Below are positions 50,137 through 58,728 of a stretch of 64,000 bases of DNA, in pieces. Location of the stretch: the NCBI GenBank assembly GCA_963422745.1, contig OY730477.1, positions 2,294,001 through 2,358,000 of the forward strand. The letters are read 5' to 3'. Numbering within the stretch: position 1 is the first letter of the stretch; every line of letters begins with the position of its first letter. This stretch comes from G963422745 sp963422745 (lineage in GTDB: Bacteria; Actinomycetota; Acidimicrobiia; Acidimicrobiales; Aldehydirespiratoraceae). The notes under the pieces are model-generated. The model ran no database searches, was not told where the DNA came from, and saw nothing but the letters and a program-made list of their open reading frames with translations. The position numbers and the translations under genes were made by a program.

Positions 50137-51085
50137 CGCTTCTCCCCTCTTGGAGTCGGGTCATCTCAGGCAGCTCGCTGTGGCACCGATCTGTCGCCCA
50201 GCCGCATCGATCGCCGAACGGACAGCCCGGCGGCGGTGCAACGAGATCGGGTGGGGCGCCGTCGATCGACACAAGCCGGGGTTGGACTTCGTCGACACGC
50301 GGAGTCGACTCGAGGAGGCCGTGCGTGTACGGATGCGCAGGTTTCGCATAAAGATCTTCGGCAGGCCCTATCTCGGCCAGCCGACCGCCGTACATGACGC
50401 AGACGCGGTCGCACATGCCAGCCACCACGCCGAGATCATGGGTGATCAGCAGCACCGATAATCCGAGCCGATCTTGGATGTCGGCGAGGAGTTCCAGGAT
50501 CTGCGCCTGGATCGTGACGTCGAGTGCGGTGGTGGGCTCGTCGGCGATTAGCAGCTCCGGTTCACATGACAAAGCCATCGCGATCAGGACGCGTTGGCGC
50601 ATACCGCCGGAGAACTCGCTCGGATGCTGCTTCATGCGCTGACGCGGGTTGGAGATGCCCACCAGATCGAGCAACTCGATCGCCCGCTCGGTGGCTTGGG
50701 CGCGCGAGTGGCCGAGATGGCGCCGGGTCACCTCGGTGAGTTGATTGCCGACGGAGAAGACCGGGTTCAGCGAGGTCATGGGGTCCTGGAACACCATCGA
50801 GATCTCGTTGCCACGCACCCGTTTGAGTTCGGCGCCTGCGTTCGGGCCACGCACGAGCGACTCGCCCTTCCATCTCACGTCGCCGCCGGTGATGCGACCC
50901 GGGAGTTCGGTGAGGCCCATGATCGCCTGCGCCGTCACACTCTTGCCAGAGCCCGATTCACCGACGAGGCCAACGGTTTCGCCACGGTCTATGTGGAACG
51001 TGACGTCACGCACGGCCTGCACCACGCCCCGGCGTGTCAGGAACCGCACCTGCAGATCGTCGACTTGGAGAAGACGTTCACTCAT
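50105..51085 (-). CDS. Oligopeptide/dipeptide ABC transporter ATP-binding protein (OppD/DppD-like)
   Basis: A 326-residue ATPase starting MSERLLQVDDLQVRF, with the ATGA overlap to the permease stop fixing the start inside a longer open frame. Walker A GESGSGKSVTAQAIMG, Q-loop VFQDPMTSLNPVFSV, signature FSGGMRQRVLIAMALSCEPE, Walker B LLIADEPTTALD and a C-terminal PPPGCPFGDRCGWATDRC motif. It forms the heterodimeric motor with the OppF-like subunit. Confidence 0.92.
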   Translation of the reverse strand: MSERLLQVDDLQVRFLTRRGVVQAVRDVTFHIDRGETVGLVGESGSGKSVTAQAIMGLTELPGRITGGDVRWKGESLVRGPNAGAELKRVRGNEISMVFQDPMTSLNPVFSVGNQLTEVTRRHLGHSRAQATERAIELLDLVGISNPRQRMKQHPSEFSGGMRQRVLIAMALSCEPELLIADEPTTALDVTIQAQILELLADIQDRLGLSVLLITHDLGVVAGMCDRVCVMYGGRLAEIGPAEDLYAKPAHPYTHGLLESTPRVDEVQPRLVSIDGAPPDLVAPPPGCPFGDRCGWATDRCHSELPEMTRLQEGRSVACWNPFPAA

Positions 51086-52095
51086 CGGACGGGGCCTTCG
51101 CTGAACCGGCGGGCTTGGACGGCCGCGTAGCGCTTCTCGCGTTCTCGGGGATCGGCGACGACGCGAAGCCAGCTCGCCACAACGTTGACGGACAGAACCG
51201 TCAAGGAGATGACGATGCCGGGCATCACGACCAGCCACCACGAGTTGAAGACGAAGTCCTGGCCCGACGCGACATCCAGACCCCAGGAGATGTCGGTTCG
51301 CTTGACCCCGACACCGAGGAACGACAGGGCTGCCTCGGCGAGGACGATCCGAGCGAACTCGAGTACAGCCAAGGTGCTGATAGGGGCTGCCAGGTTCGGC
51401 AAGATATGTTTGACCATGACCCGTCGGGGGCGACAACCGATGATCTCGGCCGCCTCGACGTAAGGGGTCTCCTTGACCGACAGGACCACGCCACGGGTCA
51501 TGCGGGCGTAGATCATCCATCCGTTGATCGATAAGACGACCACGACGGTGCGGACCGACGGGCCGAGCAGCGACGCCAGCAGTATGGCGATCAACAAACC
51601 CGGAAACGCGATTTGGGTATCGACGACCCGCATTATGAAGCGGTCGGCGCGTCCACCCCGGTAGCCCGCGACGAGGCCCGCCAGCACCCCAACCAATCCA
51701 GCGATCACCAAGACCGCGAGGCCGACGAGCAGCGAGACACGTGCGCCGTGGATCAGCCGTGACAGGATGTCACGCCCGAGCCCGTCGGTGCCCAAGACGT
51801 TGCTCCAGTCTCCACCGGATTGCCATGCCGGGGGCTGCAGACGGTTGACGATGTCCTGCTTGCGTGGATCATGAGGGGCGACGAGCGGTGCGAACACGGC
51901 CGCGACGAAAAGGACGAGAAGGAACAGCGCGCCGAGAAAACCGGCCTTGTCGCGCCACAGCTCCACGGCCATGTCGGTGGCTTTGGCGACACCGCGGTGG
52001 CGATGGCCCGAGACAGCGACCAGGGCTGGCTCAGCGGACGCGCTGAACTCGCCGTCGGGGATCTCGATGGCTTCGCCACGCGCTTGGCGTGTCAT
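51082..52095 (-). CDS. Peptide-type ABC transporter permease (DppC-like)
   Basis: A 337-residue permease beginning MTRQARGEAIEIPD at the ATGA overlap with the DppB-like gene. Membrane segment FLGALFLLVLFVAAVFAPLV, the family segment HDPRKQDIVNRLQPP and LGTDGLGRDILSRLIHGARV, and the EAA-like loop ETPYVEAAEIIGCRPRRVMV are typical for DppC/OppC. It forms the channel with DppB. Confidence 0.92.
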   Translation of the reverse strand: MTRQARGEAIEIPDGEFSASAEPALVAVSGHRHRGVAKATDMAVELWRDKAGFLGALFLLVLFVAAVFAPLVAPHDPRKQDIVNRLQPPAWQSGGDWSNVLGTDGLGRDILSRLIHGARVSLLVGLAVLVIAGLVGVLAGLVAGYRGGRADRFIMRVVDTQIAFPGLLIAILLASLLGPSVRTVVVVLSINGWMIYARMTRGVVLSVKETPYVEAAEIIGCRPRRVMVKHILPNLAAPISTLAVLEFARIVLAEAALSFLGVGVKRTDISWGLDVASGQDFVFNSWWLVVMPGIVISLTVLSVNVVASWLRVVADPREREKRYAAVQARRFSEGPVR

Positions 52096-53015
52096 GACAG
52101 CTCGATTCTCGGATCGATGATCTTGTAGGCGATGTCGACGATCACATTGATGGCGACTACGAGAATCGCGGCGATCAACACGATGGTCGACAACAAGAAC
52201 AGGTCTCGGCGCTGGATCGCTTCTAGGGCGAAGAACCCGAACCCGGGCCAGGCGAACACCTTTTCGACCACGACCGTGAACCCTGCCAGCGCTCTGGTGA
52301 TCTCCCAGCCGGACAAGGTGAGCACCTGAATACCTGCGTTGCGTAGGGCGTGTTTCGCGACAACGACGTGGCTGGGCATCCCTTTGGCCTTCACAGCTCG
52401 TGCGTACTGGCTGTTGAGTTCGTCGATCATGGCCGAACGAACCACCATCGTCAGACGTCCGAGGGCCGGGAGCGCGAGTGCCACCGCTGGCAGGATGATG
52501 TGCTCGAAGCCGCCGTAACCCCCGACGGGCAGCCATCGGAGATGGACCGCGAACACGATAATCAGCAGCAGGCCCACGAAGAACTGCGGCATGGACAGGC
52601 CGATGAGGCTGAGCGTGACCAGGATGCGATCGAGAATCCCGCCCGGTCGAAGAGCCGAGATCATGCCGAGCGGCAGAGCCAGCGCGATGGCACAGAACAT
52701 GCCAGCGGCGACGAGCTGCAGCGTCTTGGGTAGTGTCTGACCGACGATATCGATCGTCGATCGCCCGGGCTGCCAAAGCGATTCCCCGAAGTCACCGCGG
52801 GAAAGGTCTTCGACGTAGTCGCCGAATTGCACGATCAGCGGGCGGTCGAACCCCAGCTCGGCTTCGCGGGCCGCGCGTTCCTGGGTTGTCGCCTCAAGCG
52901 GCAGGATGAAATCCACAGGGTCGGTGAACGCCCGGGTGAGCAGAAACACGACGACGGTTGCCGCGACGACCACCACCAGGCCCTGCCCGATGCGTCTGAT
53001 GATGAACGATCCCAT
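52092..53015 (-). CDS. Peptide-type ABC transporter permease (DppB-like)
   Basis: A 307-residue permease: IIRRIGQGLVVVVAATVVVF as first membrane segment, then the periplasmic LGFDRPLIVQFGDYVEDL and GDFGESLWQPGRSTIDIV motifs and the EAA-like loop YARAVKAKGMPSHVVVAKHA. All are classical for DppB/OppB. It is the first permease gene after the binding protein, with a 144-base gap between. Confidence 0.92.
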   Translation of the reverse strand: MGSFIIRRIGQGLVVVVAATVVVFLLTRAFTDPVDFILPLEATTQERAAREAELGFDRPLIVQFGDYVEDLSRGDFGESLWQPGRSTIDIVGQTLPKTLQLVAAGMFCAIALALPLGMISALRPGGILDRILVTLSLIGLSMPQFFVGLLLIIVFAVHLRWLPVGGYGGFEHIILPAVALALPALGRLTMVVRSAMIDELNSQYARAVKAKGMPSHVVVAKHALRNAGIQVLTLSGWEITRALAGFTVVVEKVFAWPGFGFFALEAIQRRDLFLLSTIVLIAAILVVAINVIVDIAYKIIDPRIELS

Positions 53016-53159
53016 CGCTCTCCCATTGTCGGCTCTACGCGAAACCGGGGCCCGCGAGGATGCATGGCGAGCCGACGGACGGCTCGGGAACCTGTGTGGG
53101 CAAAGAGCCTTGCCCTGCCCACACCCGTGGCGATGGCAGTGAGGTTGCCGCCGCTGCCC

Positions 53160-54740
53160 CTAGCTGGCGCTCATCTCCTCGATGAGTAGCTTGGAATCGA
53201 CTCGCGGGTTCCAGGACATGCGTTCGGATAGACCGTAGATGTCCTCGTTGTTGATCATCCACACGAAGTACGCCTCGTCGTAGGCGATCTGGACGGCCTC
53301 CTGATAGAGCGCTTCGCGAGCGTCGGCGTCGACCTCGGCACGGGCTTCGTCGATCAGTGCCGAGAGCCGCTCGTTGCTGTTCGAGCTGCCGATACCGCCT
53401 GCCTGGTAGTAGGTGCTCAGCTGCCGGTCTGCGTCAAGTATGTCGTTCGAGCTTGACACGAAGATCGCATCGGCACGGCTGTCTCTATCGAACAGGACAT
53501 CAAGATACTCGCCGAACTCAGGGAGCTGAAGGTCAACGTTCAAGCCCGCCTCTTCCCAGTAGCCAGCGACGGTCTGGACCAACTCGGCGTCGAGCAACCA
53601 GCGGCCACTGGACTCACCGACCAAGGTGATGGTCTGACCGGCCACACCAGCGTCTTGGATCAACTGCGCCGCCCGGTCCGGGTCATAGGGATACGCCTCG
53701 ATGTTCGGGTTGTGGCCCAGGATCGACGGGCTGAGCAGCTGACCGGCATCGATCACCGCGAACCCGCTGAAGAGGCTGTCGGCGATCGCTGCCTTGTCGA
53801 CCGCGAGGTTCAGGGCGAGCCGGACGTCGAGGTCGGCTGTGATGCCTTCGTCGGCATCGAGGATCAGCACCGGGTGCTCCTGGCCTTGAGCCGTGGCGGA
53901 GCGGGGTGCTCGTGGCACGTCTTCGGGATTGAGGTTGGTGATGAGGTCGTAGTCTCCCGACAACAGGCCAGCGAACCGGCTGCCCGCCTCACTCACGAAC
54001 CGGTACTCGACATCGGTGATCGTCGGCGCCCCGTCCCAGTAGTCAGGGTTGGCAGCCAGCGTGACTCTTTCGCCTCGTGTCCAGCCCTCGAACCGGTAGG
54101 ACCCGGTGCCGATGACCGAGTCCGATAGATCCTCGCTGGCCTCGGCGGAAGCCGGGATGATCTTCAACCAGTACATGCGAGAGGGCAGCACACCGTCTGG
54201 GTCTTCGGTCGTGATGTTGACCGTGAGATCGTCGACGGCTTCGGCGCCACTCAATGAGGCGAAGAAGCCGTCGTTGTCGGTGACACCTTCGTCGATGAGC
54301 CGTCCGATGCGGTTCACGCTGGCAACGACGGAGGCCGCGTTGAAGGGCTCGCCGTTGTGGAACTCGATGCCGTCTCGAAGGGTGAACTGCCAGGTGGTGT
54401 CGTCCAGACGAGTCGGCATTGCCGCGGCAAGTCCAGGGACGAGATCACCTTCGGGTGTGCGAGCGAGCAGCGTCTCATAGACGTTGTCGTTCACTGCGCG
54501 TTCTCCGCCGTCGTCGACTAGATGCGGGTCCAGGCTCGTTGGCTCCGAACCCAATGCGATCGTAATGGCCACTTGTGTCGGCAGGTCCGTGTCACCGTTA
54601 CCGACCTCTTCACCTCCCGGGTCGACCGTCGGGTCGGCGGCGGGTGGCGGATCCGCCCCAGAGTCGTCGTCATCACCGCAGCCGGTGGCGACCAGCGTGA
54701 AGACGACCAGCAGCACAAACCATTTGAGTCTCTTGGGCAC
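53160..54740 (-). CDS. Peptide/nickel-type ABC transporter substrate-binding lipoprotein (SBP family 5)
   Basis: A 526-residue lipoprotein starting at GTG 54740 behind AAGGAGGGGG. Signal peptide PKRLKWFVLLVVFTLVATGC carries the lipobox ATGC; an acidic tether follows. The family-5 core shows ALGSEPTSLDPHLVDDGGER, VYETLLARTPEGDLVPGLA, WQFTLRDGIEFHNGEPFNAA and GTGSYRFEGWTRGERVTLAA. The ligand may be a peptide, opine, gamma-glutamyl compound or other amine; the downstream gamma-glutamyltransferase-like gene hints at the third. It heads the transporter operon. Confidence 0.92.
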   Translation of the reverse strand: MPKRLKWFVLLVVFTLVATGCGDDDDSGADPPPAADPTVDPGGEEVGNGDTDLPTQVAITIALGSEPTSLDPHLVDDGGERAVNDNVYETLLARTPEGDLVPGLAAAMPTRLDDTTWQFTLRDGIEFHNGEPFNAASVVASVNRIGRLIDEGVTDNDGFFASLSGAEAVDDLTVNITTEDPDGVLPSRMYWLKIIPASAEASEDLSDSVIGTGSYRFEGWTRGERVTLAANPDYWDGAPTITDVEYRFVSEAGSRFAGLLSGDYDLITNLNPEDVPRAPRSATAQGQEHPVLILDADEGITADLDVRLALNLAVDKAAIADSLFSGFAVIDAGQLLSPSILGHNPNIEAYPYDPDRAAQLIQDAGVAGQTITLVGESSGRWLLDAELVQTVAGYWEEAGLNVDLQLPEFGEYLDVLFDRDSRADAIFVSSSNDILDADRQLSTYYQAGGIGSSNSNERLSALIDEARAEVDADAREALYQEAVQIAYDEAYFVWMINNEDIYGLSERMSWNPRVDSKLLIEEMSAS

Positions 54741-54785
54741 GAATCCCCCTCCTTGAAACGGCAACCATTCCCTTGAATTGCCTAC

Positions 54786-54814
54786 TGTATACAATGGACG
54801 TTTTTCTAGGTCAA
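54786..54814 (-). promoter_or_regulatory. Promoter of the peptide-transporter operon with GntR-type operator on the -10
   Basis: On the minus strand -35 TTGACC (54814-54809) and -10 TATACA (54791-54786) are spaced by 17 bases. The palindrome TGTATACA (54786-54793) covers the -10; TNGTATACNA-type palindromes are typical of FCD-subfamily GntR proteins, and one is encoded divergently 60 bases away. The plus-strand reading CTGTATACAAT recurs as CAGTATACAAT before the oxidase gene. Repression by blocking the -10 is predicted. Confidence 0.65.
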
Positions 54815-54854
54815 ACGGGGGCGACGTTCCCAGGTAAGGGCGGAGGTCTCGAAG

Positions 54855-55502
54855 GTGGACTCAAAATCGCTCGGGAAGTTGCACAAGCCGTTACGTCGAG
54901 CCGTCACTGATGCCATCCGCGAGTCGATTCTCTCGGGACGGTACGCGCCCGGAGAGCGTCTTTATGAAGACCGCCTCGCCAATGAGTTCGGGGTCTCACG
55001 CAACCCTGTCCGCGAGTCATTTCAGGCGCTTGCCGCGGAGAGTTTCATCGAACTTGAACCCCGCCGTGGCGCACGCGTCGCTGAGATCGATCGTCGGCGA
55101 GCCCAAGAACTGTTCGAGGTTCGTGGCGCACTCGAGGGTCTGGTTGCGGCGCTGGCCGCTGAGCGGGGTAAGCAGACCAGTTCGTTCGCCCTGATGTCGA
55201 TCGCCGAGGCCGGGGTGGATTCCGCAGCGAGGGGGGACCTGGACGATCTCCCGATGCTGAACACCCGCTTTCATGATCTTCTGGCGGACATGGCCGGAAA
55301 TCGTCTACTCACCGAGACCTTGGCACAGCTCTCCGGCGTCATCCGCTGGATCTACGCCGCTCGACTGACCGATCGAGTCGATGGATCCTGGGCTGAACAC
55401 CGAGCGATCGCAACCGCGGTCGGCGCGGGCCAAGCCATGCTGGCCCGCTCGTTGGCCGAGGACCATGTTGGCGCAGCCCGAGCGGCCTACCTGGACGGCT
55501 GA
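54855..55502 (+). CDS. GntR-family (FCD subfamily) transcriptional regulator 2
   Basis: A 215-residue regulator with GTG start preceded by GGAGG. Winged helix: LRRAVTDAIRESILSGRYAP and EFGVSRNPVRESFQALAAES; FCD domain: LFEVRGALEGLVAALAAERG and NTRFHDLLADMAGN. It is divergent from the peptide-binding protein gene and converges with the SDR gene. The TGTATACA palindrome in the divergent intergenic region is its likely binding site, so it probably controls both its own expression and the transporter. Confidence 0.9.
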   Translation: MDSKSLGKLHKPLRRAVTDAIRESILSGRYAPGERLYEDRLANEFGVSRNPVRESFQALAAESFIELEPRRGARVAEIDRRRAQELFEVRGALEGLVAALAAERGKQTSSFALMSIAEAGVDSAARGDLDDLPMLNTRFHDLLADMAGNRLLTETLAQLSGVIRWIYAARLTDRVDGSWAEHRAIATAVGAGQAMLARSLAEDHVGAARAAYLDG

Positions 55503-55520
55503 GTTCTCCGCGGCCTGCTC

Positions 55521-55616
55521 GCTCACCGCTGGCGCTCAAAACGCCTTGATTGCGCCGCCGTCGACCCGCTCACCCGCTGGCGCTCAGAACGCCTTGATTG
55601 CGCCGCCGTCGACTCG
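55521..55616. repeat. 47-bp tandem duplication at the 3' end of the SDR gene
   Basis: CGCTGGCGCTCA-AACGCCTTGATTGCGCCGCCGTCGAC occurs at 55528 and 55575 with two differences. The right copy is the natural end of the SDR gene (VDGGAIKAF then stop); the left copy lies just outside it. A slippage-type duplication without effect on the protein. Confidence 0.88.
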
Positions 55617-56354
55617 AATCGCGGTCCCGGTGACGAAACTTGCCCGCGCGCTGCAGATAAAGACGACGACATCTGCCAGTTCGATCGCATTGCCGACCCG
55701 GCCGAGGGGTATTTTTGCGATGTGATCCGCCCGCACCTTTTCGCTCGAGCGCGACTCTCGCTCGGCGCGCGCCGCTTCGAATCGACCCAGCGCTGCGGTG
55801 TCGAACTGGCCGGTGACGATGACGTTCACGAGCACTTCCGGAGCGAGAGCGAGCGCCAACGACCGAGCTGCCGCGGCGACACCGGAGCGAAAGACCGACG
55901 ACAACGCCAAGTCGGTGCTGGCCTCCGCCACCGACCTGGCGGTCAAGAAGACCAGCCTCGCCTGGTCGGAGCGGCGCAACAGGGGCGCCGCAGCACGCGA
56001 GGCTTCCAGCGCAGGGGCGAGCATCGACTCATAGGCGCGCCGGTCGTCGACGGCGCTGTTGTCGAGAATCCCGCCCGGGGATCCGCCTCCGGTATTGACC
56101 ACCAATATGTCCAATCCCCCCAGCGCGGCGTGCGCTTCGGTGACGAACCGCTCAGGCGTGCCTGGCTCGGTCAAGTCGCCGACCAAGCCGACCGCTGCCC
56201 CGGTACGTTCGCTTGCCGATGCGACACGCTCGGCGCTGCGACTGGTGATCGCGACGTCGACACCCTCTGTGGTCAAGCCAGCCGCCACTGCGGCTCCCAG
56301 CCCACTAGAGGAAGCGAGCACCAGCGCCCTCCGCTCACGCAGGCCCAGGTCCAT
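55584..56354 (-). CDS. Short-chain dehydrogenase/reductase with atypical active site
   Basis: A 256-residue SDR starting MDLGLRERRALVLASSSGLG: cofactor motif ASSSGLGAAVA (a variant of TGxxxGxG), VVNTGGGSPGG, and the C-terminal VTGTAIRVDGGAI. At the catalytic position where YxxxK is expected the sequence reads DLALSSVFRSGVAAAARS, so the usual Tyr and Lys are not visible. This variant is seen in a branch of SDR proteins; whether it is active is uncertain. It follows the aldehyde dehydrogenase by 28 bases. Confidence 0.83.
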   Translation of the reverse strand: MDLGLRERRALVLASSSGLGAAVAAGLTTEGVDVAITSRSAERVASASERTGAAVGLVGDLTEPGTPERFVTEAHAALGGLDILVVNTGGGSPGGILDNSAVDDRRAYESMLAPALEASRAAAPLLRRSDQARLVFLTARSVAEASTDLALSSVFRSGVAAAARSLALALAPEVLVNVIVTGQFDTAALGRFEAARAERESRSSEKVRADHIAKIPLGRVGNAIELADVVVFICSARASFVTGTAIRVDGGAIKAF

Positions 56355-56382
56355 CAGATGCGTTGATGCGCGCTCATGGCTG

Positions 56383-57828
56383 TCATGAGCCGAAGAAAAC
56401 GGTCTTGAGAGACGTGTAGAAGTCCATGACTGTGGGGCCGAGCTGTTCTCGGTGGGTGCCGGACCCTGATTGTTTGGTTCCGCCGAACGGGGCATTGAAA
56501 GCCGCTCCGACCGTCGGTCGGTTTATCCGTACGGTGCCTGCCTGAACAGCCGAAGCGAACCGACGAGCCGCGGCGATGCTGGTGGTGCAGATTGATGACG
56601 TGAGGCCGTAGTCACTCGTGTTGGCGCGTTCGATCGCCTCATCGAGGCCGCTCACGCGTTCGAAACCGATGACCGGACCGAAGACCTCTGTGCTGGCCGA
56701 TTCCATCGCGGGATCAACATCCGCGAGCACCGTGGGTGTGTAGAAGTGACCGTTGGCCAGGTCACCATCGAGGCGCGCGCCGCCGGTCACGACGGTCGCG
56801 CCCCTGTACACGGCTTCGGCGACGACTCGGTCCATGGTCTGCACGGCATGCTCATCGATCAGCGGCCCCATCGTCGTGTCGGGGTGCGCGCCACTGCCAA
56901 CGACCTGCGCAGCGGCCTCGGCCACGACCCTGTCCAAGAGCGCGTCGTGCAGTTCCTCGGCCACGAGGATCCGCCCAGCTGCGGTGCATGCCTGCCCGGA
57001 CAGCGAAAAGCTCGAAGTGGCCACGACTTGGGCCGCGGCATCCACATCGGCGTCGGCGAGGACGACGATCGGGTTGTTGCCGCCGAGTTCAAGCTGGACC
57101 CGCCGCCCCAGCCCGACCGCATCATGGATCTCCGAGCCCGTTGCACTGGAGCCGGTGAAGGTGATGGCGCTCACCCGGGCATCGCCGACGAGGTGGGCGC
57201 CGGCGGCAATGCCGTGGACGGTGTTGACAACACCGGGTGGGAATCCGGCTTCGATGAAGGCCTCGCTGAGCCGCTCCCCCATTCGAGGTGTCATCGGTGA
57301 CGGCTTGAACACCACGGTGTTGCCAGCGGCGAGGGCCGGGCCGATCTTTCGGCTGGCCAGATTGAGCGGAAAGTTCCATGGGGTTATGACCCCGACCACA
57401 CCGATCGGCTCGCGCTCGGAGTAGACGCTCGCGTACGGGTCGTCAGATGGGTAGGTGACGCCTGTGAGCCGAATGGCTTCGGCGGCGTAGAGCTCCAGGT
57501 TCTTGGGCGTTCGCTCTGCCTCGTTTCGTGCCAGAGCGATCGGCTTGCCCATCTCGGCGACCATCTCGGCGCCGATCTCGCTCGATGCGGCGGCAAGGAT
57601 GTCCGCGGCCTTCTCGAGGAGCGCCGCCCGCAGCGACGGCGCCGTTTGCGACCACTCGGTAAACGCCTGCGCTGCGGCGTCCACGGCGGCGCTCACGTCG
57701 TAGGCACCGGACTCGGGTGCGATCGAGACGAGCTGGCGCGCATCAGCGGGGTCATAGCGCTCGAGTGTCGCCCCGTCAGCCGCTGGCTGTGCGGAGTCAC
57801 CGATTCGGTTCCGGATTTCGAAGGTCAT
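56383..57828 (-). CDS. NAD(P)-dependent aldehyde dehydrogenase
   Basis: A 481-residue ALDH: ITPWNFPLNLASRKIGPALA (cofactor and catalytic Asn), FKPSPMTPRMGE, FTGSSATGSEI, the general base in ELGGNNPIVVLADAD and the catalytic Cys in SLSGQACTAAGRILV, closing with EVFGPVIGFERV. It oxidises an aldehyde to a carboxylate and fits as the step after oxidative cleavage of an amine. The ATG at 57828 is followed upstream by a 12-bp duplication (GTCGAGTTGATA). It lies in the same orientation as the GlcG-like gene. Confidence 0.93.
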   Translation of the reverse strand: MTFEIRNRIGDSAQPAADGATLERYDPADARQLVSIAPESGAYDVSAAVDAAAQAFTEWSQTAPSLRAALLEKAADILAAASSEIGAEMVAEMGKPIALARNEAERTPKNLELYAAEAIRLTGVTYPSDDPYASVYSEREPIGVVGVITPWNFPLNLASRKIGPALAAGNTVVFKPSPMTPRMGERLSEAFIEAGFPPGVVNTVHGIAAGAHLVGDARVSAITFTGSSATGSEIHDAVGLGRRVQLELGGNNPIVVLADADVDAAAQVVATSSFSLSGQACTAAGRILVAEELHDALLDRVVAEAAAQVVGSGAHPDTTMGPLIDEHAVQTMDRVVAEAVYRGATVVTGGARLDGDLANGHFYTPTVLADVDPAMESASTEVFGPVIGFERVSGLDEAIERANTSDYGLTSSICTTSIAAARRFASAVQAGTVRINRPTVGAAFNAPFGGTKQSGSGTHREQLGPTVMDFYTSLKTVFFGS

Positions 57829-57886
57829 GTCGAGTTGATAGTCGAGTTGATAAAGGTCATGTTGCGGTCTTCGATGTGGCGCCGAG

Positions 57887-58360
57887 CTAGTCGATGCGGG
57901 GCGCGGTCCAGTTGTCCCACTTGGAGAAATCGGCGGTCTTGCCCAGGCTCTCAAGTAGTGCTGTGATCGCCGCCTGGCAGCAGGCGATGTCGTCGGCCGT
58001 GTGTCCTCCGCTGACGCCGACACCGCCGACGACCTCCCCGTCGACCTCGATGGGCCAGCCACCGACGAAGATGGTGAAACGGCCGCCGTGCATGTTGTTG
58101 ATCCCGAACGCCTCCTGGTTGGGCTGAGCATTCGTGTAGGTGTGGGTCGGGCGCCGGTGACAGGCCGCAGTGAATGCCTTGTCGATTGCGATCTGGGGGC
58201 TGGTCGGCTTGCCGCCGTCAAGGCGACGCATAGCGATCGGCCAACCTCCTGCGTCCGCGATGCAGATGGTCTCGGGGACGCCACGCTCCTCGGCTACGGC
58301 CTGCGCGGCATCGAGCATGAGGTTCGCCTCGGTGAGCGTCAGCTGTTTCGTGTCGATCAT
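57887..58360 (-). CDS. GlcG/HbpS-family (DUF336) protein
   Basis: A 157-residue protein: LTLTEANLMLDAAQAVAEER, CIADAGGWPIAMRRLDGGKP, SPQIAIDKAFTAACHRRP and VGGVGVSGGHTADDIACCQA. These are the hallmarks of the GlcG/HbpS fold. Members bind haem or cobalamin, or serve as small catabolic enzymes of unknown mechanism, and often sit next to dehydrogenases as here. Confidence 0.88.
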   Translation of the reverse strand: MIDTKQLTLTEANLMLDAAQAVAEERGVPETICIADAGGWPIAMRRLDGGKPTSPQIAIDKAFTAACHRRPTHTYTNAQPNQEAFGINNMHGGRFTIFVGGWPIEVDGEVVGGVGVSGGHTADDIACCQAAITALLESLGKTADFSKWDNWTAPRID

Positions 58361-58390
58361 GTGGGTCTCCTTGTCATGTGGGTCTACTCG

Positions 58391-58501
58391 TTACCTGTGA
58401 TCGAACTCCGCGACTACCCACTCGAGGATGTCCGCTATCTCGGTTCGATCCAGCAGAGTGGCCACCGTGCTCTCGTCGAGATATTCCACGGTTATCTGCA
58501 T
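58391..58501 (-). pseudogene. N-terminal remnant of an ornithine cyclodeaminase-like gene
   Basis: A 36-residue frame, QITVEYLDESTVATLLDR and IADILEWVVAEFDHR, followed by a stop. It resembles the first residues of the ornithine cyclodeaminase/mu-crystallin family (FLDxxxVxxLLD...IxALExA). The rest of the gene, including the NAD-binding domain, is missing. It may originally have been the first gene of the GlcG-ALDH-SDR operon. Confidence 0.45.
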
Positions 58502-58728
58502 CCTCGAATTTCTTTGTATCCTCGAATCGGTCGGCGGAAAGGGGTGGCATGCGAGCCTTCGGCTGCGCAAGACGAGCCCTCGGGCACTCGGGTCGAGAGC
58601 TTGCATACAGTATCCCGAATCGCAGGATTCATCCCTAATCGCAGGATTCCGACCTCGAGCACCAACGCACACGGGAGCCACCCTTTGTTGCCGAACGGTT
58701 GGCGGCTTGCGGGCATGCCTGCGTTCTC
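58502..58728. other. Intergenic region upstream of the MFS gene
   Basis: No gene is seen. It contains AATCGCAGGATTC duplicated with an 18-bp offset (58619, 58637) and, just before, the palindrome ATACAGTAT (within TTGCATACAGTATCCCG), which resembles the GTATAC-type site near the oxidase gene and could bind the same regulator. Divergent promoters for the GlcG-ALDH group and the MFS gene are expected here. Confidence 0.45.
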
